A stretch of DNA of 18,071 bases from Treponema sp. (GCA_031283505.1 JAITBO010000255.1:1-18071), one strand, 5' to 3'; counted from the first letter of the stretch, positions 1 through 7,213 are shown. Notes: generated by a model not told the origin, from the sequence alone. Numbers and translations: made by a program.

Positions 1-180
1 CCGGTACGGCAGGGACCGGTACTTCCCGCATATCCGTCTAAAATTGTCTATCAATCGCTTAAAGAGTTCCCCGCCTATACTCCCGTTTTAGCATGGGTTT
101 TTGATACTTTGAATTGCTGTTACCGGGCCGCCCCGCCAAAGAAACCCCTGTTATCCCCGGACAAGATTCCCGGCGGGGAC

Positions 181-243
181 GGAATTGCCAACAGGCAGGG
201 CGGAATTGCCGGCAACGGGAGTAGAATTGCCTGAAAATGAGAC
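181..243. repeat. Three tandem 21-bp units with GGAATTGCC core
   Basis: The core GGAATTGCC occurs at 181-189 and 202-210, and as AGAATTGCC at 223-231, exactly 21 bp apart, which is about two helical turns. Only the core is conserved; the 12 bases between cores differ. Related but weaker words (GAATTGCT near 111, GGATTGCC near 293) lie around it. Phased sites upstream of a promoter are typical of repeated protein-binding sites, but no partner can be named. Confidence 0.5.
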
Positions 244-322
244 GGATTGATAAAAAGACAGGAATTTTGCAATTCCGCGCATTTGTGAAACAGGATTGCC
301 GGGAATAGTAGCTATTGGAGAC

Positions 323-353
323 TTGACAGGAATTTTTTTCTTTAGAGTATACT
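323..353 (+). promoter_or_regulatory. Promoter-like TTGACA / TATACT pair
   Basis: TTGACA at 323-328 is a perfect -35 hexamer and TATACT at 348-353 is a 5/6 match to the -10 consensus. The spacer is 19 bp, longer than the optimal 17. It points rightward with no gene until 681, so it drives either a very long amylase leader or a small RNA that would include the hairpin at 367-389. Confidence 0.4.
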
Positions 354-366
354 GTGAGCCGTGAGC

Positions 367-389
367 GGGCGAAGGCTGCGCCTCCGCCC
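367..389 (+). other. GC-rich hairpin just downstream of the 323-353 promoter
   Basis: Arms GGGCGAAGGC (367-376) and GCCTCCGCCC (380-389) pair with one mismatch around a 3-base loop. The following bases contain only a short T4 at 397-400, eight bases away, so as a terminator it is weak. It would start about 7 bases into a transcript made from the promoter at 323-353. Confidence 0.4.
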
Positions 390-481
390 TGGACGGTTTT
401 AGTCAGCCTTTTCAAGATAAGCATAATATAGCCTTTACGGAAAAATTGTGCAAGAAAAATTTTAGACGACCGATAATTTTT

Positions 482-503
482 ACAGTTAGCGGTCCGTAAC
501 TGT
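482..503. promoter_or_regulatory. Perfect inverted repeat, possible operator
   Basis: ACAGTTA (482-488) and TAACTGT (497-503) are perfect 7-bp inverted arms around an 8-base centre, the geometry of a dimeric repressor site. It lies 70 bp upstream of the TATAAT at 573-578 and about 180 bp upstream of the amylase start codon. The binding protein is unknown and the assignment is inference from symmetry only. Confidence 0.3.
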
Positions 504-680
504 CACAAAAGTACCGCGCAGGGGATTGGAGGGGGTACGCCGGAAATACGCCCAAATTACACAAAGAATTTTTATAATGTCAAACTGCCGGTATATCACC
601 ATCCGCCGGGCAAGGCTTGATAGTATTTTGGGGAAACATTAACCTGAATTTATTGATGAATTTTTGATAAGGATAGGGAT

Positions 681-2399
681 ATGAACCTTCACGCCGTTTA
701 CCATAAACCCAGAGGCAACTACGCCTACTTTGACAGCCCGGATACGGTATTTCTGCTGTTCCGCGCGGGCCGGGGAGACCTGAAGAATGTGGAGGTTTTT
801 TATTTTGACAAATACATTCATAAAGAAACTCTGACCAAAACGAAAATGGAAAAATACATGGATGACGTGTTGTTTTCGTACTACCGTGTCAGGATAAAAC
901 CGCCTTACAAACGGCTTGCCTACTATTTCCGGGCTGCCGGCAAGGACGGGACCCTGTTGTACTACGATGAATTCGGCTTTCATGAAAACGACGCCGGCTG
1001 CTGGCTCAGGGCGTTTCAAATGCCCTACATCAATGAGCCTGATGTGATCCGTATACCGGAATGGGCAAAGCACGCGGTTTTTTATCATATATTCCCCGAC
1101 AGTTTTGCCCGCTCAGGCGGCGGTTTTGAAGGCGATCCGAAATGGGGAAGCGAACCGCACCCCAGACGGCATTTGGGAGGGGACCTGCGGGGCATGATAG
1201 ATAATTTTTCCTATATAAAAGAACTCGGCGTTAATGCCCTGTACCTCTGTCCCATATTTGCCTCCAACACCTGCCATCGTTACAACACCAGGGACTACAG
1301 AACCATTGATCCCCGCCTTGGAACCATGGAAGACTTTGCGGAATTCCTCGCCCTGTGCCACAGCAACGGTGTGCGGGTACTGCTGGATGCGGTATTCAAC
1401 CATACGTGCGACACTTTTCCTGCTTTTCTTGATGTCATTGAAAAAGGTGAAGCCTCTCCTTATAAAGACTGGTACTTTATCCGAAGCTGGCCGGTAAAGG
1501 TTGACGGCGAATACCGGTACGACAGGTTTGCTTTTACGCCCCATATGCCCAAGCTCAATACCGGCAATCCGGAGGCGGCGGAATATCTTTTGGATACGGC
1601 GGAATTCTGGACAAAAACCGGCATTGACGGCTGGCGGCTTGATGTCGCCAATGAGGTCGATCTGGCATTCTGGCGCGGTTTCCGCAGACGGGTAAAGGCG
1701 GTTAATCCCGATGCCCTCATACTGGGGGAAATGTGGAACGATTCCCTGCCCTACCTTGCGGGAGATACGGCAGACAGCGTGATGAACTATCCTTTCTTTA
1801 CCGCCTGCCGTGAATTTTTTCTCTCCGGGGAGATCGACGCGGAAGGTTTCAGAAACATCATATCCGGAAGGCTGGCTGCCTATCCGTATCCCATGGTATA
1901 CGCCATGTATAACCTCCTCGGTTCCCATGACACCTCCCGGTGGCTCACCGAAGCAAAGGGGGACCTTAGAAAAGTTATCCTGTCCATGGTGTTCCAGTTT
2001 ACCTTTGTGGGTATGCCGGTGATCTATTACGGGGACGAGACAGCCATGGAAGGAGAGAACCCCATCCAGGCCCGCCGGTGCATGGATTTTAACCCCGGAG
2101 AAAAGGGTCAAACGCTGCTGGCCCTGTGCAAAAAACTTGTCTCCCTGCGGAAGCAAAGCCGCGCCCTTCGGGAAGGCGATTTCGCGTGGCTTGAGACGCC
2201 GGGCAGCCTGCTTGGGAGCCTCCGCACGGCGGAAGGAGAGCGGGTTTGGGTTTATATCAACAACAGCCGGGAAGACGCGATGTTCACGGAAGGTCCGCCC
2301 GGAGAGGCGGATTTGGCGCTTTCCTCCGGCGGCGATGCCGGCGGCAGCCGTATTGAACCCTTTGGATACCGGGTGTATCAAAAATGTTCATCCAGCTAG
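681..2399 (+). CDS. GH13 alpha-amylase family enzyme (neopullulanase / cyclomaltodextrinase type)
   Basis: This 572-residue enzyme probably hydrolyses alpha-1,4 (and possibly alpha-1,6) links in maltodextrins, cyclodextrins or pullulan in the cytoplasm; no signal peptide is present. Residues 1 to about 120 resemble the N-terminal CBM34-type beta domain, followed by the GH13 barrel. Visible motifs are region I DAVFNH (236-241), region II GWRLDVANE with nucleophile Asp321, region III LGEMW with acid/base Glu350, and region IV GSHD with transition-state Asp417. Region V reads MPKLN (289-293), the hallmark of the neopullulanase subfamily (GH13_20). Length fits the family. ATG 681 is preceded by a purine-rich AAGGATAGGG. 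A small secreted protein gene follows 49 bases downstream on the same strand. Exact substrate preference cannot be told from sequence. Confidence 0.93.
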   Translation: MNLHAVYHKPRGNYAYFDSPDTVFLLFRAGRGDLKNVEVFYFDKYIHKETLTKTKMEKYMDDVLFSYYRVRIKPPYKRLAYYFRAAGKDGTLLYYDEFGFHENDAGCWLRAFQMPYINEPDVIRIPEWAKHAVFYHIFPDSFARSGGGFEGDPKWGSEPHPRRHLGGDLRGMIDNFSYIKELGVNALYLCPIFASNTCHRYNTRDYRTIDPRLGTMEDFAEFLALCHSNGVRVLLDAVFNHTCDTFPAFLDVIEKGEASPYKDWYFIRSWPVKVDGEYRYDRFAFTPHMPKLNTGNPEAAEYLLDTAEFWTKTGIDGWRLDVANEVDLAFWRGFRRRVKAVNPDALILGEMWNDSLPYLAGDTADSVMNYPFFTACREFFLSGEIDAEGFRNIISGRLAAYPYPMVYAMYNLLGSHDTSRWLTEAKGDLRKVILSMVFQFTFVGMPVIYYGDETAMEGENPIQARRCMDFNPGEKGQTLLALCKKLVSLRKQSRALREGDFAWLETPGSLLGSLRTAEGERVWVYINNSREDAMFTEGPPGEADLALSSGGDAGGSRIEPFGYRVYQKCSSS

Positions 2400-2448
2400 T
2401 CATTGAATTCCTTTGCCGTTTTTTCCGATATTTATGAAGAGGAAAGAG

Positions 2449-3066
2449 ATGAAATTTACCCGCCGCCTTTTTTTGTTCGTTTTGATTGCCGCCCTGTTCC
2501 TTCAGGCGCCTTTGATCCGCGCCCAGGATACGCTCCCGGACCGGAACGGGTCCTCCGGGCAAGCCGCTTCCCGGCCAGGGACGGAAGAGGCCGGCGAGTT
2601 TCAGGCCCTCCCCCGGTCTTTTAGGAAACTCAGCCTGGGTATGGACCTGGATGCCCTCAAGTCCGCTTTGCAGGAGGATTCCACCTTCTACTTCCGGGGC
2701 GACCGGGACGTGTCCTTCCTTCCCGCCAGGGAACAGAGCCTGGTGGAAACCACGGGTTTTTCCTTTGTTAGACGCGCCTTTTTCCAGCTTATGGACGGGA
2801 AGCTCTTTATTATGGCTTTTACCCTGGACCCCGGCCTGGTGGATCATTACTCGGTGTACACCTCCTTCGTGAAGAAATACGGGGAACCCCGGTTCCTGGA
2901 CCCCAAACAGGCGGTGTGGGAATCCGGCGAAACCCGCATTTCTATCGAGCGGCCCCTGACCGTGAAGTATCTGGACAGGCAGGTTTTCGACGCCGTTGTC
3001 GCCGAATCCCAGGCCAAAGAAGGGGTCGAACTCTATCTTAGGGAGGAATTTCTCCGTGGCTTCTAA
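2449..3066 (+). CDS. Secreted protein of unknown function, conserved-spirochaete type
   Basis: I chose ATG 2449 over the upstream TTG 2413 and ATG 2434 because GAGGAAAGAG sits directly before it and the product then starts with a clean signal peptide: a basic MKFTRR, a hydrophobic run and a likely cleavage after IRA near residue 26. The mature part is about 180 residues and predicted periplasmic. It has no domain I can name. The middle (LGMDLDALKSAL, then REQSLVET and an aromatic beta-rich stretch ending in SIERPLTVKYLD) resembles proteins I remember only from spirochaetes, but that is recollection, not a search. Its stop overlaps the next start by 11 bases, so the two are translationally coupled. 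Confidence 0.8.
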   Translation: MKFTRRLFLFVLIAALFLQAPLIRAQDTLPDRNGSSGQAASRPGTEEAGEFQALPRSFRKLSLGMDLDALKSALQEDSTFYFRGDRDVSFLPAREQSLVETTGFSFVRRAFFQLMDGKLFIMAFTLDPGLVDHYSVYTSFVKKYGEPRFLDPKQAVWESGETRISIERPLTVKYLDRQVFDAVVAESQAKEGVELYLREEFLRGF

Positions 3067-3556
3067 ACACCGTTTCCGGGGGGTAAGGTTTTTTTTCTTC
3101 CTTGGCCTTTGCGTTTTCGTCCTGGGGACCGGTGTAAACTGCGGAGCCTCCGGCGGGAACAAAGCAGGGAAAATCCGTTTTGAAAAGCGGGAATTCTCCA
3201 TTGAAAAAGCCGGCGGGGGCCTGGTCCCAATCCATGCGGAAATAGCCAGGACCGACGCAGAGCGGGCCCAGGGACTCATGAACCGGGCATCCCTTCCCGA
3301 TGGGGAGGGGATGCTTTTTATTTTTGAGCGGGAACAGATCGTCTCCTTCTGGATGAAGGACACCCTTATCCCCCTTTCCATCGCCTTTGTCCGTACCGAC
3401 GGCCGCATCACCGAAATCCGCGACATGAAAGCCCTGGATGTTACCGCCGTCAGATCCGCCCGTTCCGTCCGCTATGCCCTGGAAGTCCCCCAGGGCTGGT
3501 TCGCCCGCGCCGGGATTGATGCGGGGGATTACCTCAGGCTGGGTGAGTTCCAATAA
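3056..3556 (+). CDS. DUF192 family protein, membrane-anchored or lipoprotein
   Basis: This is a 166-residue DUF192 protein. The family is small, often exported and of unknown biochemical role. Recognisable family landmarks are RTDAERAQGLM (65-75), GMLFIF (85-90), the signature FWMKDTLIPLSIAF (98-111) and a C-terminal ALEVPQGW plus GIDAGD. I chose GTG 3056 because GGGAGGAA at 3041-3048 lies 7 bases upstream; this drops 20 residues from the longest frame. The N-terminus is a signal sequence (RFFFFLGLCVFVLGTG) followed by VNC at Cys29. Asn at -1 breaks the classical lipobox but may fit the looser spirochaetal one, so lipidation is possible. It overlaps the upstream secreted-protein gene by 11 bases. 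Confidence 0.88.
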   Translation: MASKHRFRGVRFFFFLGLCVFVLGTGVNCGASGGNKAGKIRFEKREFSIEKAGGGLVPIHAEIARTDAERAQGLMNRASLPDGEGMLFIFEREQIVSFWMKDTLIPLSIAFVRTDGRITEIRDMKALDVTAVRSARSVRYALEVPQGWFARAGIDAGDYLRLGEFQ

Positions 3557-3592
3557 GAATTGGCCTGGTGTAAGGACGATATAACTGTAATG

Positions 3593-3621
3593 TAGACGTG
3601 AGAGGGAATGTATATTATAAT
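3593..3621 (+). promoter_or_regulatory. Promoter of the permease gene, predicted leaderless
   Basis: TATAAT (3616-3621) is a perfect -10 box; TAGACG (3593-3598) is a 4/6 -35 at the optimal 17-bp spacing. Six bases separate the -10 from ATG 3628, so the expected first transcribed base is the A of that ATG. No Shine-Dalgarno sequence lies at a usable distance. Confidence 0.6.
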
Positions 3622-3627
3622 TGTAAA

Positions 3628-4920
3628 ATGAAGTGGATAGTTCTGGTCTTAGCGGTGATCATGTACGCTCTGATCGTTGTCTTCCCCCATAAAAAATCCT
3701 GGGCTAGTTTGGGGACTGCTGTTTTGATGATAATCATCCGCGCCCTGGACCACGAAGAAACCTTCGGGACCCTCATATACGAAGCCGGGGCGGAACTCAT
3801 CAACTGGGATGTGCTGATGATTTTCGTGGGGAGCCTTGTAATAGCGGAACTGTTCATATATTCCCGTGCGCCTGCGGCTATAGCGGATCACATAGTCATC
3901 CGTTCTCCCAATGTAGGCATAGCTATTGTGGCCATACTGATAATGACCGGTCTCATCTCCGCTTTCGTGGAAAATGTGGCCACTGTCCTGGTGATGGCCC
4001 CTATAGCCCTTGCGCTCTGTAGCAAGTTGAAACTGGATCCCCTCTATTTCATGGTAGGTCTCGCGGTGATGGCTAACCTCCAGGGAACAGCTACCCTGGT
4101 CGGCGATCCCCCTTCTATGATCTTCGCCGATTTTACCGGTTACGGGTTCAATGACTTTTTTGTCCTCCATGGCAAGCCTTCGATATTTTTTGCGATTCAG
4201 ATCGGTATGCTTGCCGGCGCCGGTTTCTTTTATATTTATTTTGCCCGAAAGGGGAGCGGCAGGGTAGAAGTTGAAGTTGAAAAGATTTTAAGTTTTTTTC
4301 CCACCCTGCTTCTTATCCTGATGATACTGGGACTTGCGGTCCTGTCGTTCGTTTTTGGCGGTATTTCCGTCTGGTCGGGACTTCTGGTGATCATCCTTGG
4401 AACGGCGGGGCTTCTTTGGTACAACCGCCGTGAAGGCCGGGGAAAATCGGCGGAGCTGGTGAAGAACCTCGATTGGGATACGGCTCTTTTCCTGCTGGGT
4501 ATTTTCGTAGTGGTAGGAGCCGTGGCGGAAGTGGGATTGCTCCATGATTTTTCCCGCTTCCTCTCCCGTATCGTAGGGAAAAACGTGTTTCTGGGTTTTG
4601 TTCTCATCGTTGCGGTATCCACCCTGATCAGCGGTTTTGTGGATAACGTGCCCTACATCATCGTGATGCTCCCCGTGGCCGCCGAAATGGCCGGTGGTAT
4701 GGGGCTGCGGCAGGAACTCTATATGTTCGCCCTCCTCGTCGGTTCCTGCCTGGGGGGGAACCTTACCCCCTTCGGCGCTTCCGCCAACATAGTCTCCGTA
4801 GGAATACTGAAAAAGCAGGGCCGGGAATGTTCATTTGCCCAGTGGCTTAAGATCAGCCTGCCCTTTACGTTCTTAACTACCCTGGTTTCCGCAGCCTTTA
4901 TCTGGTTCGTGTGGTATTGA
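3628..4920 (+). CDS. ArsB/NhaD-type ion-transporter superfamily permease
   Basis: This 430-residue integral membrane protein belongs to the ArsB/NhaD/SLC13-like ion transporter superfamily. It shows the two inverted halves typical of that fold: SAFVENVATV (about 111-120) with NLQGTATLVGDPPSM (150-164) in the first, and SGFVDNVPY (335-343) with GGNLTPFGASANI (about 376-388) in the second. About ten or eleven hydrophobic segments are visible. The charged Glu/Asp next to Asn in the paired motifs suggests cation- or proton-coupled transport; whether the substrate is Na+, arsenite, a carboxylate or something else cannot be told. The frame extends to a GTG at 3598, but I prefer ATG 3628: the longer start would overlap the promoter, and 3628 is where transcription should begin. 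A weak hairpin follows the stop. Confidence 0.88.
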   Translation: MKWIVLVLAVIMYALIVVFPHKKSWASLGTAVLMIIIRALDHEETFGTLIYEAGAELINWDVLMIFVGSLVIAELFIYSRAPAAIADHIVIRSPNVGIAIVAILIMTGLISAFVENVATVLVMAPIALALCSKLKLDPLYFMVGLAVMANLQGTATLVGDPPSMIFADFTGYGFNDFFVLHGKPSIFFAIQIGMLAGAGFFYIYFARKGSGRVEVEVEKILSFFPTLLLILMILGLAVLSFVFGGISVWSGLLVIILGTAGLLWYNRREGRGKSAELVKNLDWDTALFLLGIFVVVGAVAEVGLLHDFSRFLSRIVGKNVFLGFVLIVAVSTLISGFVDNVPYIIVMLPVAAEMAGGMGLRQELYMFALLVGSCLGGNLTPFGASANIVSVGILKKQGRECSFAQWLKISLPFTFLTTLVSAAFIWFVWY

Positions 4921-4925
4921 TTCGC

Positions 4926-4953
4926 AGGCGGGTCCATACCCAAGAGCCCGCCT
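4926..4953 (+). terminator. Weak hairpin after the permease gene
   Basis: AGGCGGG (4926-4932) and CCCGCCT (4947-4953) form a 7-bp GC-rich stem with a 14-base loop just after the permease stop. Only three T residues follow, so this is a poor intrinsic terminator at best. Confidence 0.3.
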
Positions 4954-5087
4954 TTCGGCGAGGGAGTTTCAGGGCGTTTAAACCAATTCAGGATTTGTTG
5001 TTCGGGATACGGACCCGCATAAAATCTATACCTTACAGAAAACATACCTCATCTGTGCCGGAAAGTTGGCAGTGATTACCCTTCGGG

Positions 5088-5573
5088 ATAATACTCCAAA
5101 TAAGCATTAGTACGGTCTTAAAAGTGCTTGAATCGACAAAATATCAGATAAAACCGAAACAAACCCATTATGATTGTCTTGAAATAGATGAGTTTTGGAG
5201 GTATGTAGGGAAAAAGAAGAACAAAGTGTGGCTTATCTACGCATATCACCGGGGAAGCGGGGAAATAGTAGCATTTGTATGGGGGAAACGGGATTTAAAG
5301 ACGGCGCAAAAGCTGAGGAAGAGGATAAAACGGCTGGGGATAAGGCTATGACCGGGTAGCAACGGATAATTGGGACAGCTTTCTTTCGGCGTTTTGGGAA
5401 GACAACCACGAAGTAGGGAAAGGTACACGGTAGGGATAGAAGGGAACAATTGCCGGTTGCGGCATCGGATCAGGCGGGCATTTCGCAGAACTTGTTATTT
5501 TTCCAAGAAACTGTTCAACCACTAGAAAGCTTTTGATATGGCTTTTTTTTACATCAATTATGGTTTTGTTTGA
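5088..5573 (+). pseudogene. IS1 family transposase, degraded (frameshifts and a nonsense codon)
   Basis: The product would be the catalytic (InsB-like) part of an IS1 family DDE transposase. Frame 1 from about 5088 reads ISISTVLKVLES, then LEIDEFWRYVGKKKNKVW with the first catalytic Asp, then FVWGKRDLKTA, and stops at 5349-5351. A one-base shift near 5345 restores YDRVATDNWDSF with the second Asp. A second shift near 5421-5426 restores TVGIEGNNCRLRHRIRRAF with the catalytic Glu, continuing to an in-frame TAG (5523-5525) where a Trp codon would fit, then KAFDMAFFYINYGFV and the natural stop at 5571-5573. The N-terminal zinc-ribbon (InsA) part is missing; the frame is closed by TGA at 5073-5075. 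No terminal repeats were found. It cannot make active transposase. Confidence 0.87.
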
Positions 5574-5606
5574 GAACTCATCATACTTTCTGGATCACCT
5601 CCAAAA

Positions 5607-5729
5607 GACAAACAGGAGATACATTACACGCCCAAGCACGGTAGTTGGCTTAATATGGCGGAGATAGAACTGAATGTGATTAACGAGCATGGATTACCGC
5701 CGAGGATACCGGGCATAGAGCGGATATAG
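5607..5729 (+). pseudogene. IS630 family transposase C-terminal fragment
   Basis: Beginning about 35 bases after the IS1 remnant, a short frame reads EIHYTPKHGSWLNMAEIELN, the hallmark C-terminal block of IS630-family DDE transposases; the AEIE contains the last catalytic Glu. It continues through a degraded LPPRIPGIER and stops at TAG 5727-5729, short of the usual C-terminus. Everything upstream in the family (helix-turn-helix and the first two catalytic Asp) is absent. This is a deletion remnant of a second insertion sequence. Confidence 0.8.
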
Positions 5730-5994
5730 ACGAGGAAAAGATGGAGTATGTATCAAGCGACAAAGAGACGCTGCGGGTAATATCAAGTGAGGGAGATGGG
5801 CCCTGTCAGACTGGACCAGCGGACTCAACCACGCCAGGCGGGAAGGTATGGAGAAAGGCATAGAGAAAATCGCCGCTCAAATGAAAAAGATCGGAATAGC
5901 CATTGACTAAATTACGGAGGCTACCGGGCTTTCCGTCGAAGATATAGCGGCATTGTGCGGATACAGCTTAGGGGGCCCTGGTAGGGGCCGCTGA
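5729..5994 (+). pseudogene. Rpn/PD-(D/E)XK family transposase C-terminal remnant
   Basis: Directly after the IS630 fragment a third remnant reads DEEKMEYVSSDKETLRVIS in one frame. After shifts near 5790-5802 it reads ALSDWTSGLNHARREGMEKG, then IEKIAAQMKKIGIAID, a TAA (5908-5910) where Gln is expected, then ITEATGLSVEDIAAL, ending at TGA 5992-5994. The Gly/Glu/Lys-rich REEG-like tail and the final ATGLSVEDI helix are characteristic of the Rpn (YhgA-like) PD-(D/E)XK nuclease family often annotated as transposases in gut treponemes. The nuclease domain itself is missing. At least one or two frameshifts and one nonsense codon make it inactive. Confidence 0.68.
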
Positions 5995-6099
5995 GTTCCA
6001 TCCGGTATGCGGAAACTCTCGAGAAAGCCGGAAAGGGGTTTCTTGTAAAACAAGGCCCCGATAACAGGCCGTCGCCCCAAACCGGGGCGACGGTTTTTT
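5992..6099 (+). ncRNA. Possible structured RNA: consecutive hairpins ending in a terminator
   Basis: Three potential stems follow one another on the plus strand: GAGTTCC...GGAAACTC (about 5993-6018), GGGG TTT CTTGT / ACAAG G CCCC (6035-6059), and the strong terminator stem at 6069-6093. No open frame of note runs across them on this strand. The layout resembles a small RNA or the 3' end of a structured transcript, but it matches no family I can name and no promoter was identified. It could also simply be the tail of the relic transposase transcript. Confidence 0.25.
6069..6099 (+). terminator. Strong intrinsic terminator
   Basis: CCGTCGCCCC (6069-6078) and GGGGCGACGG (6084-6093) form a perfect 10-bp stem with a 5-base loop, followed by T6 (6094-6099). 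The polarity is plus-strand. It lies between the transposase graveyard and the converging PHP gene, insulating the minus-strand operon from rightward transcription. On the minus strand the stem has no U-tract after it. Confidence 0.85.
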
Positions 6100-6122
6100 G
6101 CCTGTGAGAAAACCCTAAACCC

Positions 6123-6854
6123 TTACTTCCGGGGCCGCTTTTCAAGGGCCCGTACAAAGGCAGCCATGTCTGTCGTTGCGCCGGATCCGTGGGGACAAAG
6201 CTCGTCGGGCGTAATGTCCAGTTCAAAGGGGCGGCGGGCAACGTGTTCGGGGTAGTGGGCGTCCGATGAGGTAGTAAGGGGATACCCCAGGGTGTCCACA
6301 GAAGGGGGAAGGCGGACGCATTCAACGGCGGCCCAGGGACCCGGAACCACCACCCCAAGCTGGCTCGTCATGGAAAAAGCCGGGCGGTCCACATGGGCGG
6401 GGATAACAACCCCGCCGTATTCAGCCGCCTTGCCCCCTATGGCATCTACGCTCAGATCCAGGGCGTTAGGCAAAAAATATTCAACTTCCCCCACAATATT
6501 GTCTTCTTCGTCCACATAAACCTGATCGCCGGTCTTTTCCGGGTCGTTGGGAAAAGGAGTAAGGATGCCGTAGGCGTATTCCCCAAAGGAAAGGGCGGCC
6601 TCCAGGACGGAGAAAAGGCAGAGGACATGGATTTCCTCCTGAGTCGTGGCCTCCATTCCGTAAAGGGGAATGACACCGTACCGGGGCGCAAGCCGGGAAA
6701 AGGCCGGGCAGTTGAGGGACGAATTGTGGTCCGTCAGGGCCATGACCCTGATCCCTTTTGCGGCGGCAATCTCCAGAAGCGCTCTGGGCGAAAGTTCCAG
6801 GGAACCGCAGGGGGAAAGACAGGAATGGTTGTGCAGGTCCGCAAGCAGGGCCAT
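6123..6854 (-). CDS. PHP-domain metal-dependent phosphoesterase
   Basis: This 243-residue protein carries a full PHP domain, a trinuclear metal phosphoesterase fold. The metal ligands are visible in order: DLHNHS (His8, His10), TDHN (Asp42, His43), GMEAT (Glu68), EIHVL (His76), PAHVDRP (His154) and SDAHY (Asp198, His200). Stand-alone PHP proteins hydrolyse small phosphate esters or nucleotides; the substrate here is unknown. It is the last gene of a minus-strand operon, starting five bases after the DRTGG gene's stop. As I recall, the CBS-ATPase/DRTGG/PHP trio recurs near [FeFe]-hydrogenase genes of the HsfB type, suggesting a signalling rather than DNA-repair role. The mobile-element debris begins just downstream, so any further operon genes may have been lost. 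Confidence 0.9.
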   Translation of the reverse strand: MALLADLHNHSCLSPCGSLELSPRALLEIAAAKGIRVMALTDHNSSLNCPAFSRLAPRYGVIPLYGMEATTQEEIHVLCLFSVLEAALSFGEYAYGILTPFPNDPEKTGDQVYVDEEDNIVGEVEYFLPNALDLSVDAIGGKAAEYGGVVIPAHVDRPAFSMTSQLGVVVPGPWAAVECVRLPPSVDTLGYPLTTSSDAHYPEHVARRPFELDITPDELCPHGSGATTDMAAFVRALEKRPRK

Positions 6855-6859
6855 AACGC

Positions 6860-7213
6860 CTACCGGACGGCCTTCATGAATTCGTAAAGTTTGCCCGATA
6901 CGGTAAACTGGTTCTCCCTGGTCCGTATTATGGCGACCCCTTCTTCCCTGGCTGCGGAGATCATATCTTCCGGAATGGGCCGGGAATTGCAGACCACGAT
7001 GAGGGAGATGTTCACCAGGGTGGCTACCGCCACGGTGTTCTTGTGAGCCTGAATGGTAATGAGCGCCCCGCCGTCCCTGGCGTTGGCCATCACATCCGAA
7101 AGCAGATCCGACGTATACGCCTCGGTAAGCTCAACGTCCTCAAGGGTCCCGCCGTCCAGTTCACCCTGAATAACCTCCGCCTCAAGGACGGCGACGGCTT
7201 CGCTGATGGTCAT
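6860..7213 (-). CDS. DRTGG-domain protein
   Basis: This short 117-residue cytosolic protein is essentially a single DRTGG domain. Family-like features are the N-terminal MTISEAVAVLEAEV, the central SDLLSDVMANARDGGALITI (33-52) and the alternating hydrophobic strands ISLIVVCNS and GVAIIRTREN before a helical KLYEFMKAV end. DRTGG domains also occur in fused form with CBS and phosphotransacetylase or cobyric-acid-type domains and are thought to bind ligands; the precise role is unknown. The start ATG overlaps the stop of the upstream CBS-ATPase gene as ATGA, implying translational coupling and probably fixed stoichiometry. I am confident of the family, not of the function. Confidence 0.82.
   Translation of the reverse strand: MTISEAVAVLEAEVIQGELDGGTLEDVELTEAYTSDLLSDVMANARDGGALITIQAHKNTVAVATLVNISLIVVCNSRPIPEDMISAAREEGVAIIRTRENQFTVSGKLYEFMKAVR

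Larger units (their letters stand above)
1..680. other. Gene-free left-end region with regulatory-looking elements
   Basis: I see no credible gene here. A 121-codon open frame on the minus strand (59-424) has low-complexity, Arg/Cys/Ser-rich translation, no ribosome binding site and no recognisable domain, so I left it out. The stretch does hold a CCGGTAC direct repeat (1-7 and 16-22), three 9-bp repeats at 21-bp spacing (181-231), a promoter-like pair (323-353), a GC-rich hairpin (367-389), an inverted repeat (482-503) and a TATAAT box (573-578). The last lies about 100 bases before the amylase start and may serve it. Confidence 0.6.

Noticed and set aside
283..290. GTGAAACA, a half parS site
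   Set aside because: The other half is not present; the full 16-bp palindrome is nowhere in the window, and an 8-mer is expected by chance.
59..424. 121-codon open frame on the minus strand
   Set aside because: Low-complexity translation created partly by the 21-bp repeats, no ribosome binding site, no domain.
1113..2381. 422-codon open frame on the minus strand
   Set aside because: It is antisense to the GH13 gene, whose catalytic motifs are all on the plus strand; the antisense translation has no recognisable domain.
2284..3426. 380-codon open frame on the minus strand
   Set aside because: Runs antisense across the end of the amylase, the secreted-protein gene and most of the DUF192 gene; a GC-rich shadow frame.
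5921..6358. 145-codon minus-strand frame overlapping the terminator and PHP gene
   Set aside because: It crosses the PHP coding sequence in another frame and the terminator hairpin; its Pro/Leu-rich translation resembles nothing.
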